Below, one piece after another: positions 45,471-54,145 of a stretch of DNA of 64,000 nucleotides. The stretch is taken from assembly GCA_964557005.1 (NCBI GenBank), contig CAZKYI010000001.1:310001-374000 (forward strand), read 5' to 3'. Numbering within the stretch: the stretch's first letter is position 1; the number at the start of each line of letters is the position of its first letter. Under the pieces are notes generated by a model that was given only the letters and a program-made list of their open reading frames with translations, was not told the origin of the DNA and did not search any database. Source of the stretch: JBECKS01 sp964557005. GTDB taxonomy: Bacteria; Pseudomonadota; Gammaproteobacteria; Pseudomonadales; JBECKS01. Made by a program: the position numbers and the translations under genes.

Positions 45471-45869
45471 ATGATTGAAGTGATAGCTTTACTGTCGATT
45501 CTCTTTTTGATTTTTATATCTTTAGTGCTTGTGGTTTATCTCACAAGGTTTGCCATGTATTTGTTGGTTATTGCGATAAATATAGTTTTAACACTGGCCA
45601 GTATTATCCACGAACAATTATATAGCCGCATTTATAAAACAAAACCCGTGAAAAAATTTCCGCATAGTTTGGACAAGTTTAAAAATGAAAAGAAGGTAGA
45701 AAATTGTATAGCGGAATCACTACAGTGTAGTGATTATGGAAATGAAAACGAAATAGATTGGTGCACACATTATTTGTTGGAAAAGAAAAAATTGGAAAAA
45801 CAAAAAAGTGATTCCTCTCTTCTTTATCTTGGTGCTGGTTTGTTGCTGGGCTTTTTATTTTTTGGGTGA
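45471..45869 (+). CDS. Small membrane protein at the right edge of the defence island
   Basis: The 132-residue product has two long hydrophobic N-terminal stretches (about residues 4-25 and 27-47), a charged cytosolic middle with Cys in CIAESLQCSD and WCTHYLL, and a short hydrophobic end (LLYLGAGLLLGFLFFG). No family is recognised. A strong GAGGTG ribosome site precedes the ATG, and the right WYL-type operator lies just upstream. It may be the gene controlled by that site; a role in defence is inference only. Confidence 0.6.
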   Translation: MIEVIALLSILFLIFISLVLVVYLTRFAMYLLVIAINIVLTLASIIHEQLYSRIYKTKPVKKFPHSLDKFKNEKKVENCIAESLQCSDYGNENEIDWCTHYLLEKKKLEKQKSDSSLLYLGAGLLLGFLFFG

Positions 45870-45885
45870 TTTAAAATGTCGAACG

Positions 45886-46041
45886 TCAGCCAAAAAAGTA
45901 GTCAATAAAATAAATCAAAGGTGGCAACAGAGGCAGCAGAAGGAAGGTACGGGGTCGAGCGAAAAAATAAAAGATTCTCTCAAGCCGAGCGATTCTGGCT
46001 TTTTCAGCGTCAGTCAGTTCGATGTCATCGTCGTCATGCAT
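45886..46041 (-). CDS. Possible small membrane-anchored protein downstream of cysH
   Basis: A 51-residue frame from ATG 46041 has an acidic start (HDDDDIELTDAEKAR), a basic middle and a C-terminal hydrophobic segment (TFLLLPLLPPLIYFIDYFF). It lies 41 nt behind the cysH stop on the same strand. The ribosome site is weak. A longer form overlapping cysH is possible. Family not recognised. Confidence 0.4.
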   Translation of the reverse strand: MHDDDDIELTDAEKARIARLERIFYFFARPRTFLLLPLLPPLIYFIDYFFG

Positions 46042-46082
46042 TTTAATACTGTCCGCAGGGACATGTCGTTTTTTCAGGCAGC

Positions 46083-46787
46083 CTAATAATGCAAACCACA
46101 TTCAGTTTTTGGTTTGCCACTCCAGCGTCCACTGCGTCCTTCGCCAGGTACGGTGCAATGTATGCAGCCAATCGAGTCATAGCCTTTTTCAACGAGCGGA
46201 TGAAAAGGTAAATTGTGTTCGCTTATGTAGGCATCGCGTTGTTCCTTGCTCACATCAATCATGGGATTGAATTTTAAAATGCCGCGCCGTTCTTCAAAAA
46301 TCGGCAAGCCTGCACGGTGATCACTTTGCCAGCCCATCAAGCTGGAAACCCATACCTCATAATCGGGTTTGATTTCTTCCAGTGGTTGTACCTTGTTAAT
46401 TGAACAACAGAAATCAGGATCGCTTTCATACAAGCGCTCGGTTTTACTCCAGTTATGTTGTTGCTCATCTGCATGAATATCTTTTACTTTCAGTTTGAAG
46501 CGTTGAATCAAATCATTTTTGTAAGTCAGGGTTTCTGAAAAATGATACCCCGTGTCCACAAAGGTGATGATTTGCTTAGGCTCAATACTGGAAATCAAAT
46601 GTAAAAAATAGGCAGAAGTTGCTGCAAATGATGAAGTCACCAGAACCTTGTCCACAGAAAAATCCTGATATAAACGACGAATGCGTGCCTCAAAATTGAG
46701 GGGTGCATAGCTGCTATTGAGGTGTTCAATCGCTTCGGTGGAAAGACCGGCATGGTTGCCAGAGCTAAGAATGGTGCTTGTAGACAT
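46083..46787 (-). CDS. cysH: Adenylyl-/phosphoadenylyl-sulfate reductase
   Basis: CysH reduces activated sulfate to sulfite in cysteine synthesis. The catalytic Cys is in ECGLHY at the C-terminus. The pairs DFCC and GCIHC supply the four cysteines (CC and CxxC) of a 4Fe-4S cluster, a mark of enzymes that accept APS. The PP-loop-like region is LVTSSFAATSAYFLHLI (about residues 50-66). Length 234. It is divergent from the hemolysin-like gene. Confidence 0.92.
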   Translation of the reverse strand: MSTSTILSSGNHAGLSTEAIEHLNSSYAPLNFEARIRRLYQDFSVDKVLVTSSFAATSAYFLHLISSIEPKQIITFVDTGYHFSETLTYKNDLIQRFKLKVKDIHADEQQHNWSKTERLYESDPDFCCSINKVQPLEEIKPDYEVWVSSLMGWQSDHRAGLPIFEERRGILKFNPMIDVSKEQRDAYISEHNLPFHPLVEKGYDSIGCIHCTVPGEGRSGRWSGKPKTECGLHY

Positions 46788-46927
46788 GAATCAGGTTTCC
46801 AGTTCATTGATAAAAGAACGCAGCATAGCGGGCGGTCAGAGCTTTTCAAAATACCAAAGCGGCATATCGTTATGCAAAAAAACGTTATATTCCCAAGGGC
46901 TTGAATCCATGCTTCAATGTTTGTTAC

Positions 46928-47653
46928 ATGATTAATATCCCCGAATCACAAAACAGCCATACAGGCTTGGTTTCATCACGACTGCACAAACGTCTGCTTT
47001 CTGAAAATATCGGCTTTGAGCTGGTTACTCGCGAATCTCGGCATCGCTCCGCCATTGAAAGCTATATTGCTGAACAATTTTATAAAGAACATGGTGCAAG
47101 GCTTTTGCATTTTATGCCTCAGTTACTGGCGATGAAGGGTGAAAACGGTTTTTGCGGTGCAGTGGGTATTCGTAATGCCAAACACGCGCCCTTATTTCTT
47201 GAGCAGTATCTGGACAAAGCCGTTGAGCAGGAAATCAGCAGCATTTTCCAGCTTCAGATTCAGCGTGATGATGTGGTGGAAATCGGCAATCTGGTAGACA
47301 CTTTGCGTGGGGGCAGTTACCTGCTGTTTGTGGTGCTCGCGTCGATTCTGTATGAAGCGGGTTATCGCTGGGTGGTGTGTACGGCAACCCGTCATGTTGA
47401 ACACCTGCTGCATAAAATGGAATTTGAATCGCATGTGTTGTGTGAAGCAAAGCCTGAAAAGTTGCAAGAGAGTGCCGATGACTGGGGTTCCTATTACACG
47501 CATAAACCGCGTGTGCTGGTGGGGGACATTCGTACCTCCTGGCAAGCCATGCAAAAAAGTGCGTTGTTAAAGGCGATGATTGTTCCTTACCAGCATACGG
47601 TTAGAGAAATTGCATCACAGTTGTCGGAGCTTCCTCGTGAATCCTCTACTTAA
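46928..47653 (+). CDS. Thermostable-hemolysin family protein (GNAT-like fold)
   Basis: The product (241 residues from ATG 46928) matches the thermostable hemolysin (delta-VPH) family, whose fold relates to GNAT and LuxI-type acyl-homoserine-lactone synthases rather than to pore formers. Visible parts are RHRSAIESYIAEQFYKEHGA, VVEIGNLVDTLRGGS and YRWVVCTATRHVEHLLHKM. A TTG nine codons earlier is another possible start. The ligase gene begins inside its 3' end, so the two are translationally coupled. An enzymatic acyl-transfer role is inferred from context. Confidence 0.75.
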   Translation: MINIPESQNSHTGLVSSRLHKRLLSENIGFELVTRESRHRSAIESYIAEQFYKEHGARLLHFMPQLLAMKGENGFCGAVGIRNAKHAPLFLEQYLDKAVEQEISSIFQLQIQRDDVVEIGNLVDTLRGGSYLLFVVLASILYEAGYRWVVCTATRHVEHLLHKMEFESHVLCEAKPEKLQESADDWGSYYTHKPRVLVGDIRTSWQAMQKSALLKAMIVPYQHTVREIASQLSELPRESST

Positions 47654-49124
47654 CAAAGTGCTTGAGAGTGACGCAAATCGTATTGCGCTTTCAGCAGGTA
47701 ATGAAAGTGTGTCCTACGGTGAATTGTTGCGCAGGGTGAAGCAAGTGGCGGATACCTTGCAACAACGAAACATTCGTGTGCTTGCACTCTATGCCGATAA
47801 CAGCCCCAACTGGGTGGTGGTCGATTTAGCCTGTCAAATGGCGCAGATCGTTTTGCTTCCCTTGCCCTTGTTTTTTTCAACGCAACAATTACACCATGCT
47901 GTTAAAAGTTGTGGCAATGCTGATGCCTTGCTGACCGACAGGCTTGAAGAAAGTGCGCTCTTTTTTCAACAAAAAAATTCACAAAAACTTGCAAGCCTTG
48001 GTTATTTTCTGCTTGAAAATGCACAGCAAGGAGTCGCACAACTGCCACCTGCAACACAAAAAATTACTTTCACTTCCGGGAGTACAGGTACACCCAAAGG
48101 TGTTTGTTTGAGCGTTGAACAACAACTAAATGTGGCGCAATCATTGGTACAAAGTATCCCTCTGAATCGTGTGCGTCATCTGTGTGTGTTGCCATTAAGC
48201 ACTTTGTTAGAAAATATAGCAGGCATTTATGCGCCGCTCTTGAGAACAGGTGAAGTGGTGATTCCTTCGCTTGAAAGCATCGGTATCAGTGGAAGTTCAG
48301 GGCTGGATGCGATGAAGTTTTTGCAAAGCATTGGTGAAGTTGCACCGACCACGCTGATTCTGGTGCCTGAATTACTCATGGTGTTGGTTGCGGCGTGTGA
48401 ATACGGTTGGCAGCCACCTGCAAGTTTGAAATTTATTGCAGTGGGTGGTGCGCGGGTTTCTGCCAGCTTGTTGCACAAGGCACGCGCCAGCGGTTTGCCT
48501 GTTTATGAAGGTTATGGCTTATCGGAATGCGCATCGGTGGTCAGTTTGAATGTGCCTGAATATGATGTCATCGGCAGCAGCGGCAAGCCTTTGCCTCACG
48601 TCAAGGTCAGCGTTCAAAACAGCGAAATTGTGGTGAGTGGGAATGCGTATCTCGGGTATATCAACGAGCCAGACAGTTGGCACCAGAACGAGATTCACAC
48701 GGGTGATCAAGGTTATGTAGATGCGCAAGGTTATATACACATTGAGGGGCGCATCAAAAATGTGTTGATTTCCAGTTTTGGCAGAAACATTAATCCTGAA
48801 TGGGTGGAAAGCGAATTGCTGGCACAACCCTTGCTGCGACAGGCGGTGGTGCTGGGCGATGCGCGTCCGTTTTGTTGTGCCTTGTTATCTCCGCGCAATG
48901 AAGAAACTTCTGATGCAGATATTCAACAGTTTGTGGATGCGGTAAATTCAAAGCTGCCTGATTATGCGCGTATTCAGAAATGGCACCGTTTAAGCAGCCC
49001 CTTGAGTACCGCAGACGGGTTGATGACTGAAAATGGCCGCCCGAAACGTGAAGCTATTCAGCACCATTTTCATAAAACGATTGAAGCGTTTTACCAAAAC
49101 ATACGTGAGGAAAACCGACAATGA
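47637..49124 (+). CDS. AMP-forming acyl-CoA synthetase/ligase family enzyme
   Basis: The enzyme activates a carboxylic acid as an acyl-AMP. The P-loop ITFTSGSTGTPKGVCLS (about residues 144-160), the A5 motif YEGYGLSECASVV and the hinge GRIKNVLISSFGRNINPEWVE are present. GTG 47637 with GGAGC before it gives 495 residues. There is no carrier-protein domain. It overlaps the hemolysin-like gene by 17 nt and the next gene by 4 nt. Substrate is unknown. Confidence 0.88.
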   Translation: MNPLLNKVLESDANRIALSAGNESVSYGELLRRVKQVADTLQQRNIRVLALYADNSPNWVVVDLACQMAQIVLLPLPLFFSTQQLHHAVKSCGNADALLTDRLEESALFFQQKNSQKLASLGYFLLENAQQGVAQLPPATQKITFTSGSTGTPKGVCLSVEQQLNVAQSLVQSIPLNRVRHLCVLPLSTLLENIAGIYAPLLRTGEVVIPSLESIGISGSSGLDAMKFLQSIGEVAPTTLILVPELLMVLVAACEYGWQPPASLKFIAVGGARVSASLLHKARASGLPVYEGYGLSECASVVSLNVPEYDVIGSSGKPLPHVKVSVQNSEIVVSGNAYLGYINEPDSWHQNEIHTGDQGYVDAQGYIHIEGRIKNVLISSFGRNINPEWVESELLAQPLLRQAVVLGDARPFCCALLSPRNEETSDADIQQFVDAVNSKLPDYARIQKWHRLSSPLSTADGLMTENGRPKREAIQHHFHKTIEAFYQNIREENRQ

Positions 49125-49792
49125 ACTTTTTTGAAACACTACAACAACACACTGCACAGGAACGCGACTACTTGTTTGCAGCGCCTATTATTGACCGCTG
49201 TTTTAATGGCGAGATTATTATTGAAGATTATGTGGCGTTTTTAATGCAGGCTTTTCATCATGTGCGGCATACCACCCCCTTGTTAATGGCAACGGGCGCG
49301 CGTATTCCGCATGAAAAAGAATGGTTGCGTGAGGCGATTGCAGAATATATTGAAGAAGAGCTGGGGCATCAGGAATGGGTGTTGAATGACATTGCCGCTT
49401 GCGGTTTTAACAAGGAAAGTGCGCGTCATTCGCAACCCAATTTTGAAACCGAGCTGATGGTTGCTTATGCCTACGACATCATTCACAGAGTTTCGCCTCT
49501 GGGTTTTTTCGGCATGGTGCATGTACTGGAAGGCACCAGTATTTCAACAGCAGATATGGCTGCCGATGCCATTCAGAAAAAACTCAATTTGCCCGATAAC
49601 GCTTTCAGCTATATGCGTTCACATGGCGCACTGGATCAAAAACATGTTGAATTTTTTTCATCATTGATGAATCGCATTGATGATGCCAAAGATCAGCACA
49701 TCATTATTCATGCTGCCAAAAATTTTTACCATTTGTATGGCAATGTTTTTCGCAGTATTCAGCCTGAACAGGCAAAAGCACTGCGCTCTTGA
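49121..49792 (+). CDS. Heme-oxygenase-like (TenA-type) metalloenzyme
   Basis: The 223-residue helical product has spaced His/Glu metal-ligand candidates: FHHVRHTTPLLM (about residue 46), EEELGHQEWVLND (about 82), HVLEGTS and DQKHVEFFSSL, LYGN. This pattern fits iron-containing heme-oxygenase-like oxidases rather than thiaminase TenA, which would need a Cys active site. It overlaps the ligase by ATGA. It may oxidise the product made by the ligase and the hemolysin-like protein. Confidence 0.75.
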   Translation: MNFFETLQQHTAQERDYLFAAPIIDRCFNGEIIIEDYVAFLMQAFHHVRHTTPLLMATGARIPHEKEWLREAIAEYIEEELGHQEWVLNDIAACGFNKESARHSQPNFETELMVAYAYDIIHRVSPLGFFGMVHVLEGTSISTADMAADAIQKKLNLPDNAFSYMRSHGALDQKHVEFFSSLMNRIDDAKDQHIIIHAAKNFYHLYGNVFRSIQPEQAKALRS

Positions 49793-49809
49793 AAGCAAAA
49801 AGGTGGTTT

Positions 49810-50613
49810 ATGGAAATTTCTAACAAAAACATACTGATTACCGGGGCCAGTGGCGGCATTGGCAGCGCGATTGCGCAGGCGCTGGCTGAAGCTGGCGCAC
49901 GCATTTTACTGTCAGGGCGCAATGAAAAAGCGCTGCTTGAAATCAAAAACCAACTTCCTCACGCAGAAAAGCATAGCATTGTGGTGGCTGACATCAGCAC
50001 AGAAGCGGGTCGTGCCACTTTACGCAATTATTGTGCTGAGGATAAAAACAGTATTGATATATTGATTAACAACGCAGGCATCAGTGAGTTTATGTTTCTG
50101 GAAAATCAGGAAAGCTCTGCGATTGAAAACATCATTCATACCAATCTCATCGCACCGGTTTTACTCACCCAATCGCTCTTGCCTTTGCTAAAAGAAAAGC
50201 CACAGGCTGCCATTATTAATATTGGTTCCAGTTTTGGCAGCATTGGTTATCCAGGTTTTTCTGCCTATTGCGCCAGCAAATTCGGGCTGCGTGGTTTCAC
50301 GGAAGCCTTGCGTAGGGAGCTGTCTGATTCATCTATCAAGGTTTTCTATCTCGCACCACGCGCAACCAACACGGCTATCAACAAGAGCAATGTGGTTGCC
50401 ATGAATCAGAAACTCGGCAATGCAACCGATGAGTCTGAAGTCGTAGCACAGGCGCTGCTTAACATGCTTACCAAACCATCGGCGTTTGAAGCATTTATTG
50501 GTTGGCCTGAAAAACTGTTTGTACGCGTGAATGCTGTGCTGCCTTCGCTGGTGGATTCTGCATTAAAAAAACAGCTTGATACCATACGTGATTTTGCCAA
50601 TCCAAAACGCTAA
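49810..50613 (+). CDS. Short-chain dehydrogenase/reductase
   Basis: The 267-residue product has the NAD(P) motif GASGGIGSAIA (about residues 13-23), the NNAG motif in LINNAGISEF, and the catalytic Ser (NIGSSFGSIG) and YxxxK (YCASK) residues. ATG 49810 is preceded by AGGTGG. It lies 17 nt behind the metalloenzyme gene and belongs to the same operon. Substrate unknown. Confidence 0.88.
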   Translation: MEISNKNILITGASGGIGSAIAQALAEAGARILLSGRNEKALLEIKNQLPHAEKHSIVVADISTEAGRATLRNYCAEDKNSIDILINNAGISEFMFLENQESSAIENIIHTNLIAPVLLTQSLLPLLKEKPQAAIINIGSSFGSIGYPGFSAYCASKFGLRGFTEALRRELSDSSIKVFYLAPRATNTAINKSNVVAMNQKLGNATDESEVVAQALLNMLTKPSAFEAFIGWPEKLFVRVNAVLPSLVDSALKKQLDTIRDFANPKR

Positions 50614-50640
50614 AAAATATTTTTAATAGGGGAGAGTGAT

Positions 50641-51303
50641 ATGAAAAAGAACTTTGATATTTATTTTATTCGTGGTCTTTTTGTTGTGTTGATGTTTGTT
50701 GCTTCGTTGCTGCATGCCGAACCCGAAGCGCACAAAGCCACGGCCATGCAAGATGCGTGGGCGATTGCCAACTATCAGCTTAGCGGTAGTGAACAGATTA
50801 AAGCTTTTGAGGAGTTGCTTACACTGACTGCGAAAACCAAACAACAATATCCTGAGGACGTTTCTGTACTGATTTGGGAGGGCATCATCAAGTCCACCTA
50901 TGCTGGCATCAAAGGGGGCTTGGGAGCCTTGTCTCTGGCAAAAGAAGCGCGTGATGCCCTGCAAGCAGCGATTGAAATAGACGGTACAGCACTCGATGGT
51001 TCTGCCTACACCAGTTTGGGCACGCTGTATTTCAAAATGCCCGGCTGGCCGATTGCCTTTGGTGATAAAGGTAAAGCAAAAACACTGCTGGAACAGGCTT
51101 TAGTCATAGATCCCGACGGCATTGACAGCAACTATTTTTATGCTGATTTTTTAATGAGCAATAAACAATACCAACAAGCGGAAAGCTATTTGCTCAAAGC
51201 GCAACAGGCAGCCCCAAGAACAGGTCGTGAAGTTGCCGATGCTGGGAGGCAGGACGACATCAAGAAGTTGCTTGTTATCGTGCGCAAGCAGTTGAAGAAC
51301 TGA
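50641..51303 (+). CDS. Secreted TPR-repeat protein
   Basis: The 220-residue product has a signal peptide (about residues 1-27, ending SLLHA-EPEA) and TPR-like helical repeats (ARDALQAAIEIDGTALDGS, AKTLLEQALVIDPDGIDSN, QAESYLLKAQQAAPRTGRE). It is likely periplasmic and may bind a protein partner. AGGGGAGAG lies before the ATG, 27 nt behind the SDR gene, so it closes the same operon. Confidence 0.75.
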   Translation: MKKNFDIYFIRGLFVVLMFVASLLHAEPEAHKATAMQDAWAIANYQLSGSEQIKAFEELLTLTAKTKQQYPEDVSVLIWEGIIKSTYAGIKGGLGALSLAKEARDALQAAIEIDGTALDGSAYTSLGTLYFKMPGWPIAFGDKGKAKTLLEQALVIDPDGIDSNYFYADFLMSNKQYQQAESYLLKAQQAAPRTGREVADAGRQDDIKKLLVIVRKQLKN

Positions 51304-51312
51304 AGCGCGGGG

Positions 51313-51894
51313 TTATTTCTTCACAACAAGCTTTTCCATCGCTTCTTTGATGCCACTGGCATTACCAGCCACTGAAAATAAAAGCTCGCCCTGAGCATCA
51401 AGAAAGTGCATTAAATTGGAATGCTCAATCTCTGTTTGCCGGTTTTCGTCCTGATAGAATTTGTACTTCACATTCAACAGCATCGCCAGTGTGCGGGTAT
51501 CGCGCTCACTTCCACGCAGTAGCATCCAGTTTTTCAGATTGAGTTTGCGATTAAACGCAAATTCTTTCAGCACGTTTGCCGTATCTGTTTCAGGATTTAA
51601 GGTAACCAGCACAAATTGCATGTCGATGTTGTTGCGCATGAGTTCTTTTTCGAGTGCCTGCATGGAGGAAACAATCACAGGGCAGGCATACAGGCAATGT
51701 GCATAAAACATTGCAATAACAACGGGTTTACCCTGAAACTGGCTCAGTTCAACAGTTTGCTGATTCTGGTTTTGCCACTGTGCATTGAATTGAAATAAGG
51801 AGCGCTCGGAAAAAGCTTTTGAATTGACTTCGCTCGCATTGAGCGTGGCCATCATTAACAAGCAGATAAGAATGGATTTATAAATCTTTAGCAC
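51313..51894 (-). CDS. SCO1/SenC-family copper chaperone
   Basis: SCO proteins deliver copper to cupredoxin centres. From GTG 51894 the product is 193 residues with a signal peptide (LKIYKSILICLLMMATLNA) and the Cys pair in HCLYACPVI (about residues 67 and 71). The distal His is in IEHSNLMHFL. The start overlaps the end of the upstream FGE-like gene by 17 nt. Being third behind nirK, it probably loads copper into nitrite reductase. Confidence 0.85.
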   Translation of the reverse strand: MLKIYKSILICLLMMATLNASEVNSKAFSERSLFQFNAQWQNQNQQTVELSQFQGKPVVIAMFYAHCLYACPVIVSSMQALEKELMRNNIDMQFVLVTLNPETDTANVLKEFAFNRKLNLKNWMLLRGSERDTRTLAMLLNVKYKFYQDENRQTEIEHSNLMHFLDAQGELLFSVAGNASGIKEAMEKLVVKK

Positions 51895-52633
51895 ATCGGA
51901 ATCCCAAATTGCCCAAGGTAAAGTGCGCTTGCAGGCTTGAACGAAAACCAAAGCGCATAAAGGCGGCGTAATCTTCGGGATTGCTTGTGGCCGATGCGCC
52001 TGCACCACAAAACAAACCCTGATCGATATTGCTGTCTGCTGCTCTGGATTCTCCGCTCATGAGTGTTGAATTGAAATCGGCTGTCCATTCCCAAATCAAA
52101 CCGTGCAGGTCTTTCACGCCCCAAATGTTGGCAGGGTGTTGGCCGATTTCAGACAGTTGCCTTGTTGAAGGCGTGGCATACCAGTCGAGTATGCGTTTGC
52201 GAAATTCTGCTTCCTTGTAGCCCTCACGGGAATGTTCGCTGGCATTGGCAACGTATTCCCATTCGGCAGTGTAAGGAAGGCGTTTTGTATGTGCCTCACA
52301 ATAGGCTTGCGCCGCAAACCACGAAACAAAAACCACTGGACGATTTTTGAGAGAAACTGGCCAGTGTTTTAAATAATTTTGTTCTGCAAATAATGAAGAG
52401 GGCTTGTCTTTTTGCCATTCAGGATGCGTGTTTACAAAGCGTAGAAAATCTTCATTGGTGACGGGAAATTCATCCAGCAGAAAATCCTGCACTCGCTCCA
52501 GAGGGCTGCCTGCCTTTAAATACAGCGGTAAATATTCCCCACCTTTAATCAGCTTCATCTCTGCGTGCGCATTTTGTACAAGCAGAGAGAAACTGATTAA
52601 AACGAACAGGATGAAAAATGTGTGTTTAAACAT
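51878..52633 (-). CDS. nirV: NirV, formylglycine-generating-enzyme-like protein
   Basis: The 251-residue product has a signal peptide (about residues 1-24) and an FGE-sulfatase fold: PVTNEDFLRFV, VSWFAAQAYCEA, RLPYTAEWEYVA, LHGLIWEWTADF and GFRCAKDL at the end. NirV proteins accompany copper nitrite reductases in several denitrifiers; their exact task is not known. Its start overlaps the nirK stop by one base. Confidence 0.82.
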   Translation of the reverse strand: MFKHTFFILFVLISFSLLVQNAHAEMKLIKGGEYLPLYLKAGSPLERVQDFLLDEFPVTNEDFLRFVNTHPEWQKDKPSSLFAEQNYLKHWPVSLKNRPVVFVSWFAAQAYCEAHTKRLPYTAEWEYVANASEHSREGYKEAEFRKRILDWYATPSTRQLSEIGQHPANIWGVKDLHGLIWEWTADFNSTLMSGESRAADSNIDQGLFCGAGASATSNPEDYAAFMRFGFRSSLQAHFTLGNLGFRCAKDL

Positions 52634-54024
52634 TAGTGTCTGAGGTTATTCACTTGCTCCGCAGTCACTTGGCCGCCTTTGTTATCCCAACTGTTCAGGA
52701 TATAGGTCATCACGTTGGCAATGTCGTTATCATTCAGGCGCATCGCTGGCATCACACCGTTATATGGCACACCATTCACGGTAATGGGGCCGGATAAGCC
52801 TTTTAATATCGCGTTAATGGAGCGCTTGTGGTCTGCATTCAGGTAATCCGATTGTGCAAGCGGAGGAAAGGCACCGGGTACACCCTGACCATTGATTTGA
52901 TGACAGGCTTCACAGTTGGCTTCATACACGCGTTTGCCAAATTCGATTTGCTCCTGCTTGTTTCTGGCGAAAGCCAGATTCTGTTCACCTGCAACTACCT
53001 GTACCGCAGAACCTTCGGGGCGATACACATAATCAGCCAGCTTGCCCGAGAAAATGGTTTTGTCTTCATCTCCTGTAACTTTAATCATGCCAAGCGCACC
53101 TTTGTTAAAGGCACGAAAAATGGAGTGATCAACCATAATCAAGGTGCCCGGAACTTCCACTTTAAAATCCACAATCGCTGCGCCCCCTGCAGGAATTAAC
53201 GTCGTCTGCACATTCTTGTTAATCAGAGAGCCACCTTCGACATATACCTTGTCAAAAATTTCGCCAATCACATGAAAAGACGACACCAGATTAGGCCCGC
53301 CATTACCGACATAAAGACGCACCGTTTCTCCCACTTTAGCGGTGAGTGCCTTGTTATCCATCATGCTGCCGACAGAGCCGTTAAACACCACATAATCAGC
53401 GTGCTCATTGATGGCTTTTTCCATATCAAAAGGTTGCAGGCCAGCTTCGCCAAATTTGCCTTTGGTATAAAAATCACCTTGTACGACATAGTATTCACGG
53501 TCAACGCGCGGAAGCCCTTTCTTCGGTTCAACCAGAATCAATCCATACATGCCGTTAGCCACGTGCATGCCTACGGGTGCGGTTGCACAGTGATAAATAT
53601 ACAGGCCGGGGTTGAGTGCCTTGAAGCTGAACACCGAAGTATGTCCGGGTGCGGTAAAAGAAGCGGCTGCACCACCGCCCGGGCCGGTGACGGCATGTAA
53701 ATCAATGTTATGGGGCATTTTGGAATCAGGATGATTGGAAAGATGAAACTCCACTTCGTCACCTTCCCTGATGCGAATAAAGCTGCCTGGCACCGTGCCA
53801 TCAAAGGACCAGAATACATAGTCCACACCATCGGCCATGCGACCAACACGCTCAACGGTTTCCATTTTAACAATCACTTTGGCATTGCCCTTGCGTTTGA
53901 TGGGTGGCGGTACTTCGGGGGGAGCAGTGAGTATGGCGTTTTCTATCGGTAATGCTTTGGCATGTAACAGACCAAGCGTGCCGAGGCTGAAAGTACAGAG
54001 CAATAAAGTCATCAAAAGCTTCAT
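52633..54024 (-). CDS. nirK: Copper-containing nitrite reductase with C-terminal cytochrome c domain
   Basis: NirK reduces nitrite to nitric oxide in the periplasm. A signal peptide (about residues 1-24) precedes two cupredoxin domains. Type 1 and type 2 copper ligands are visible in PHNIDLHAV, IYHCATAPVGMHVANGM and IMVDHSIFRAF. The C-terminal 100 residues are a class I cytochrome c with CEACH (Cys about residue 370) and Met in MPAMRLNDND. The fused heme can pass electrons directly to the type 1 copper. nirV and sco follow in one operon; TCTGGAG precedes the ATG. Confidence 0.94.
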   Translation of the reverse strand: MKLLMTLLLCTFSLGTLGLLHAKALPIENAILTAPPEVPPPIKRKGNAKVIVKMETVERVGRMADGVDYVFWSFDGTVPGSFIRIREGDEVEFHLSNHPDSKMPHNIDLHAVTGPGGGAAASFTAPGHTSVFSFKALNPGLYIYHCATAPVGMHVANGMYGLILVEPKKGLPRVDREYYVVQGDFYTKGKFGEAGLQPFDMEKAINEHADYVVFNGSVGSMMDNKALTAKVGETVRLYVGNGGPNLVSSFHVIGEIFDKVYVEGGSLINKNVQTTLIPAGGAAIVDFKVEVPGTLIMVDHSIFRAFNKGALGMIKVTGDEDKTIFSGKLADYVYRPEGSAVQVVAGEQNLAFARNKQEQIEFGKRVYEANCEACHQINGQGVPGAFPPLAQSDYLNADHKRSINAILKGLSGPITVNGVPYNGVMPAMRLNDNDIANVMTYILNSWDNKGGQVTAEQVNNLRH

Positions 54025-54073
54025 AAGGGTTTCTCCAGAGTTGGGTTGGGATTGCTGGAATTGAATAACGACA

Positions 54074-54091
54074 GGTCATGCTCCCATGACC
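54074..54091. repeat. Inverted repeat GGTCATG-CTCC-CATGACC upstream of nirK
   Basis: Perfect 7-bp arms lie 50 nt before the nirK start on the minus strand. The right arm overlaps the 28-bp direct repeat by six bases. It may be an operator or part of the REP-like patch. Confidence 0.45.
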
Positions 54092-54113
54092 TTCGCCCCT
54101 GAACAAGTTACAA
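54086..54113. repeat. 28-bp direct repeat, copy 1
   Basis: Starts ATGACCTTCGCCCCTG and ends AAGTTACAA; the same 28 bases recur at 55164-55191. The two copies bracket the MITE-like patch and the VapBC pair. Confidence 0.9.
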
Positions 54114-54140
54114 GTAGGGGCGAATGATTATTCGCCCTTA
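54090..54140. repeat. REP-like double hairpin
   Basis: TTCGCCCCT pairs with AGGGGCGAA across 15 nt, and the second arm then pairs again in GGGCGAAT-GATT-ATTCGCCC (54118-54137). Alternating hairpins of this kind are typical of dispersed REP-like repeats. Confidence 0.55.
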
Positions 54141-54145
54141 CAGTT

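Noticed and set aside
46928..47653. True pore-forming hemolysin
   Set aside because: No signal peptide or pore-like segment; the family has a GNAT-like fold and the gene is coupled to an acyl-activating ligase.
49121..49792. Thiaminase II (TenA) for thiamine salvage
   Set aside because: No thiamine genes nearby and the TenA active-site Cys was not seen; the His/Glu pattern and the coupled ligase point to the oxidase branch of the fold.
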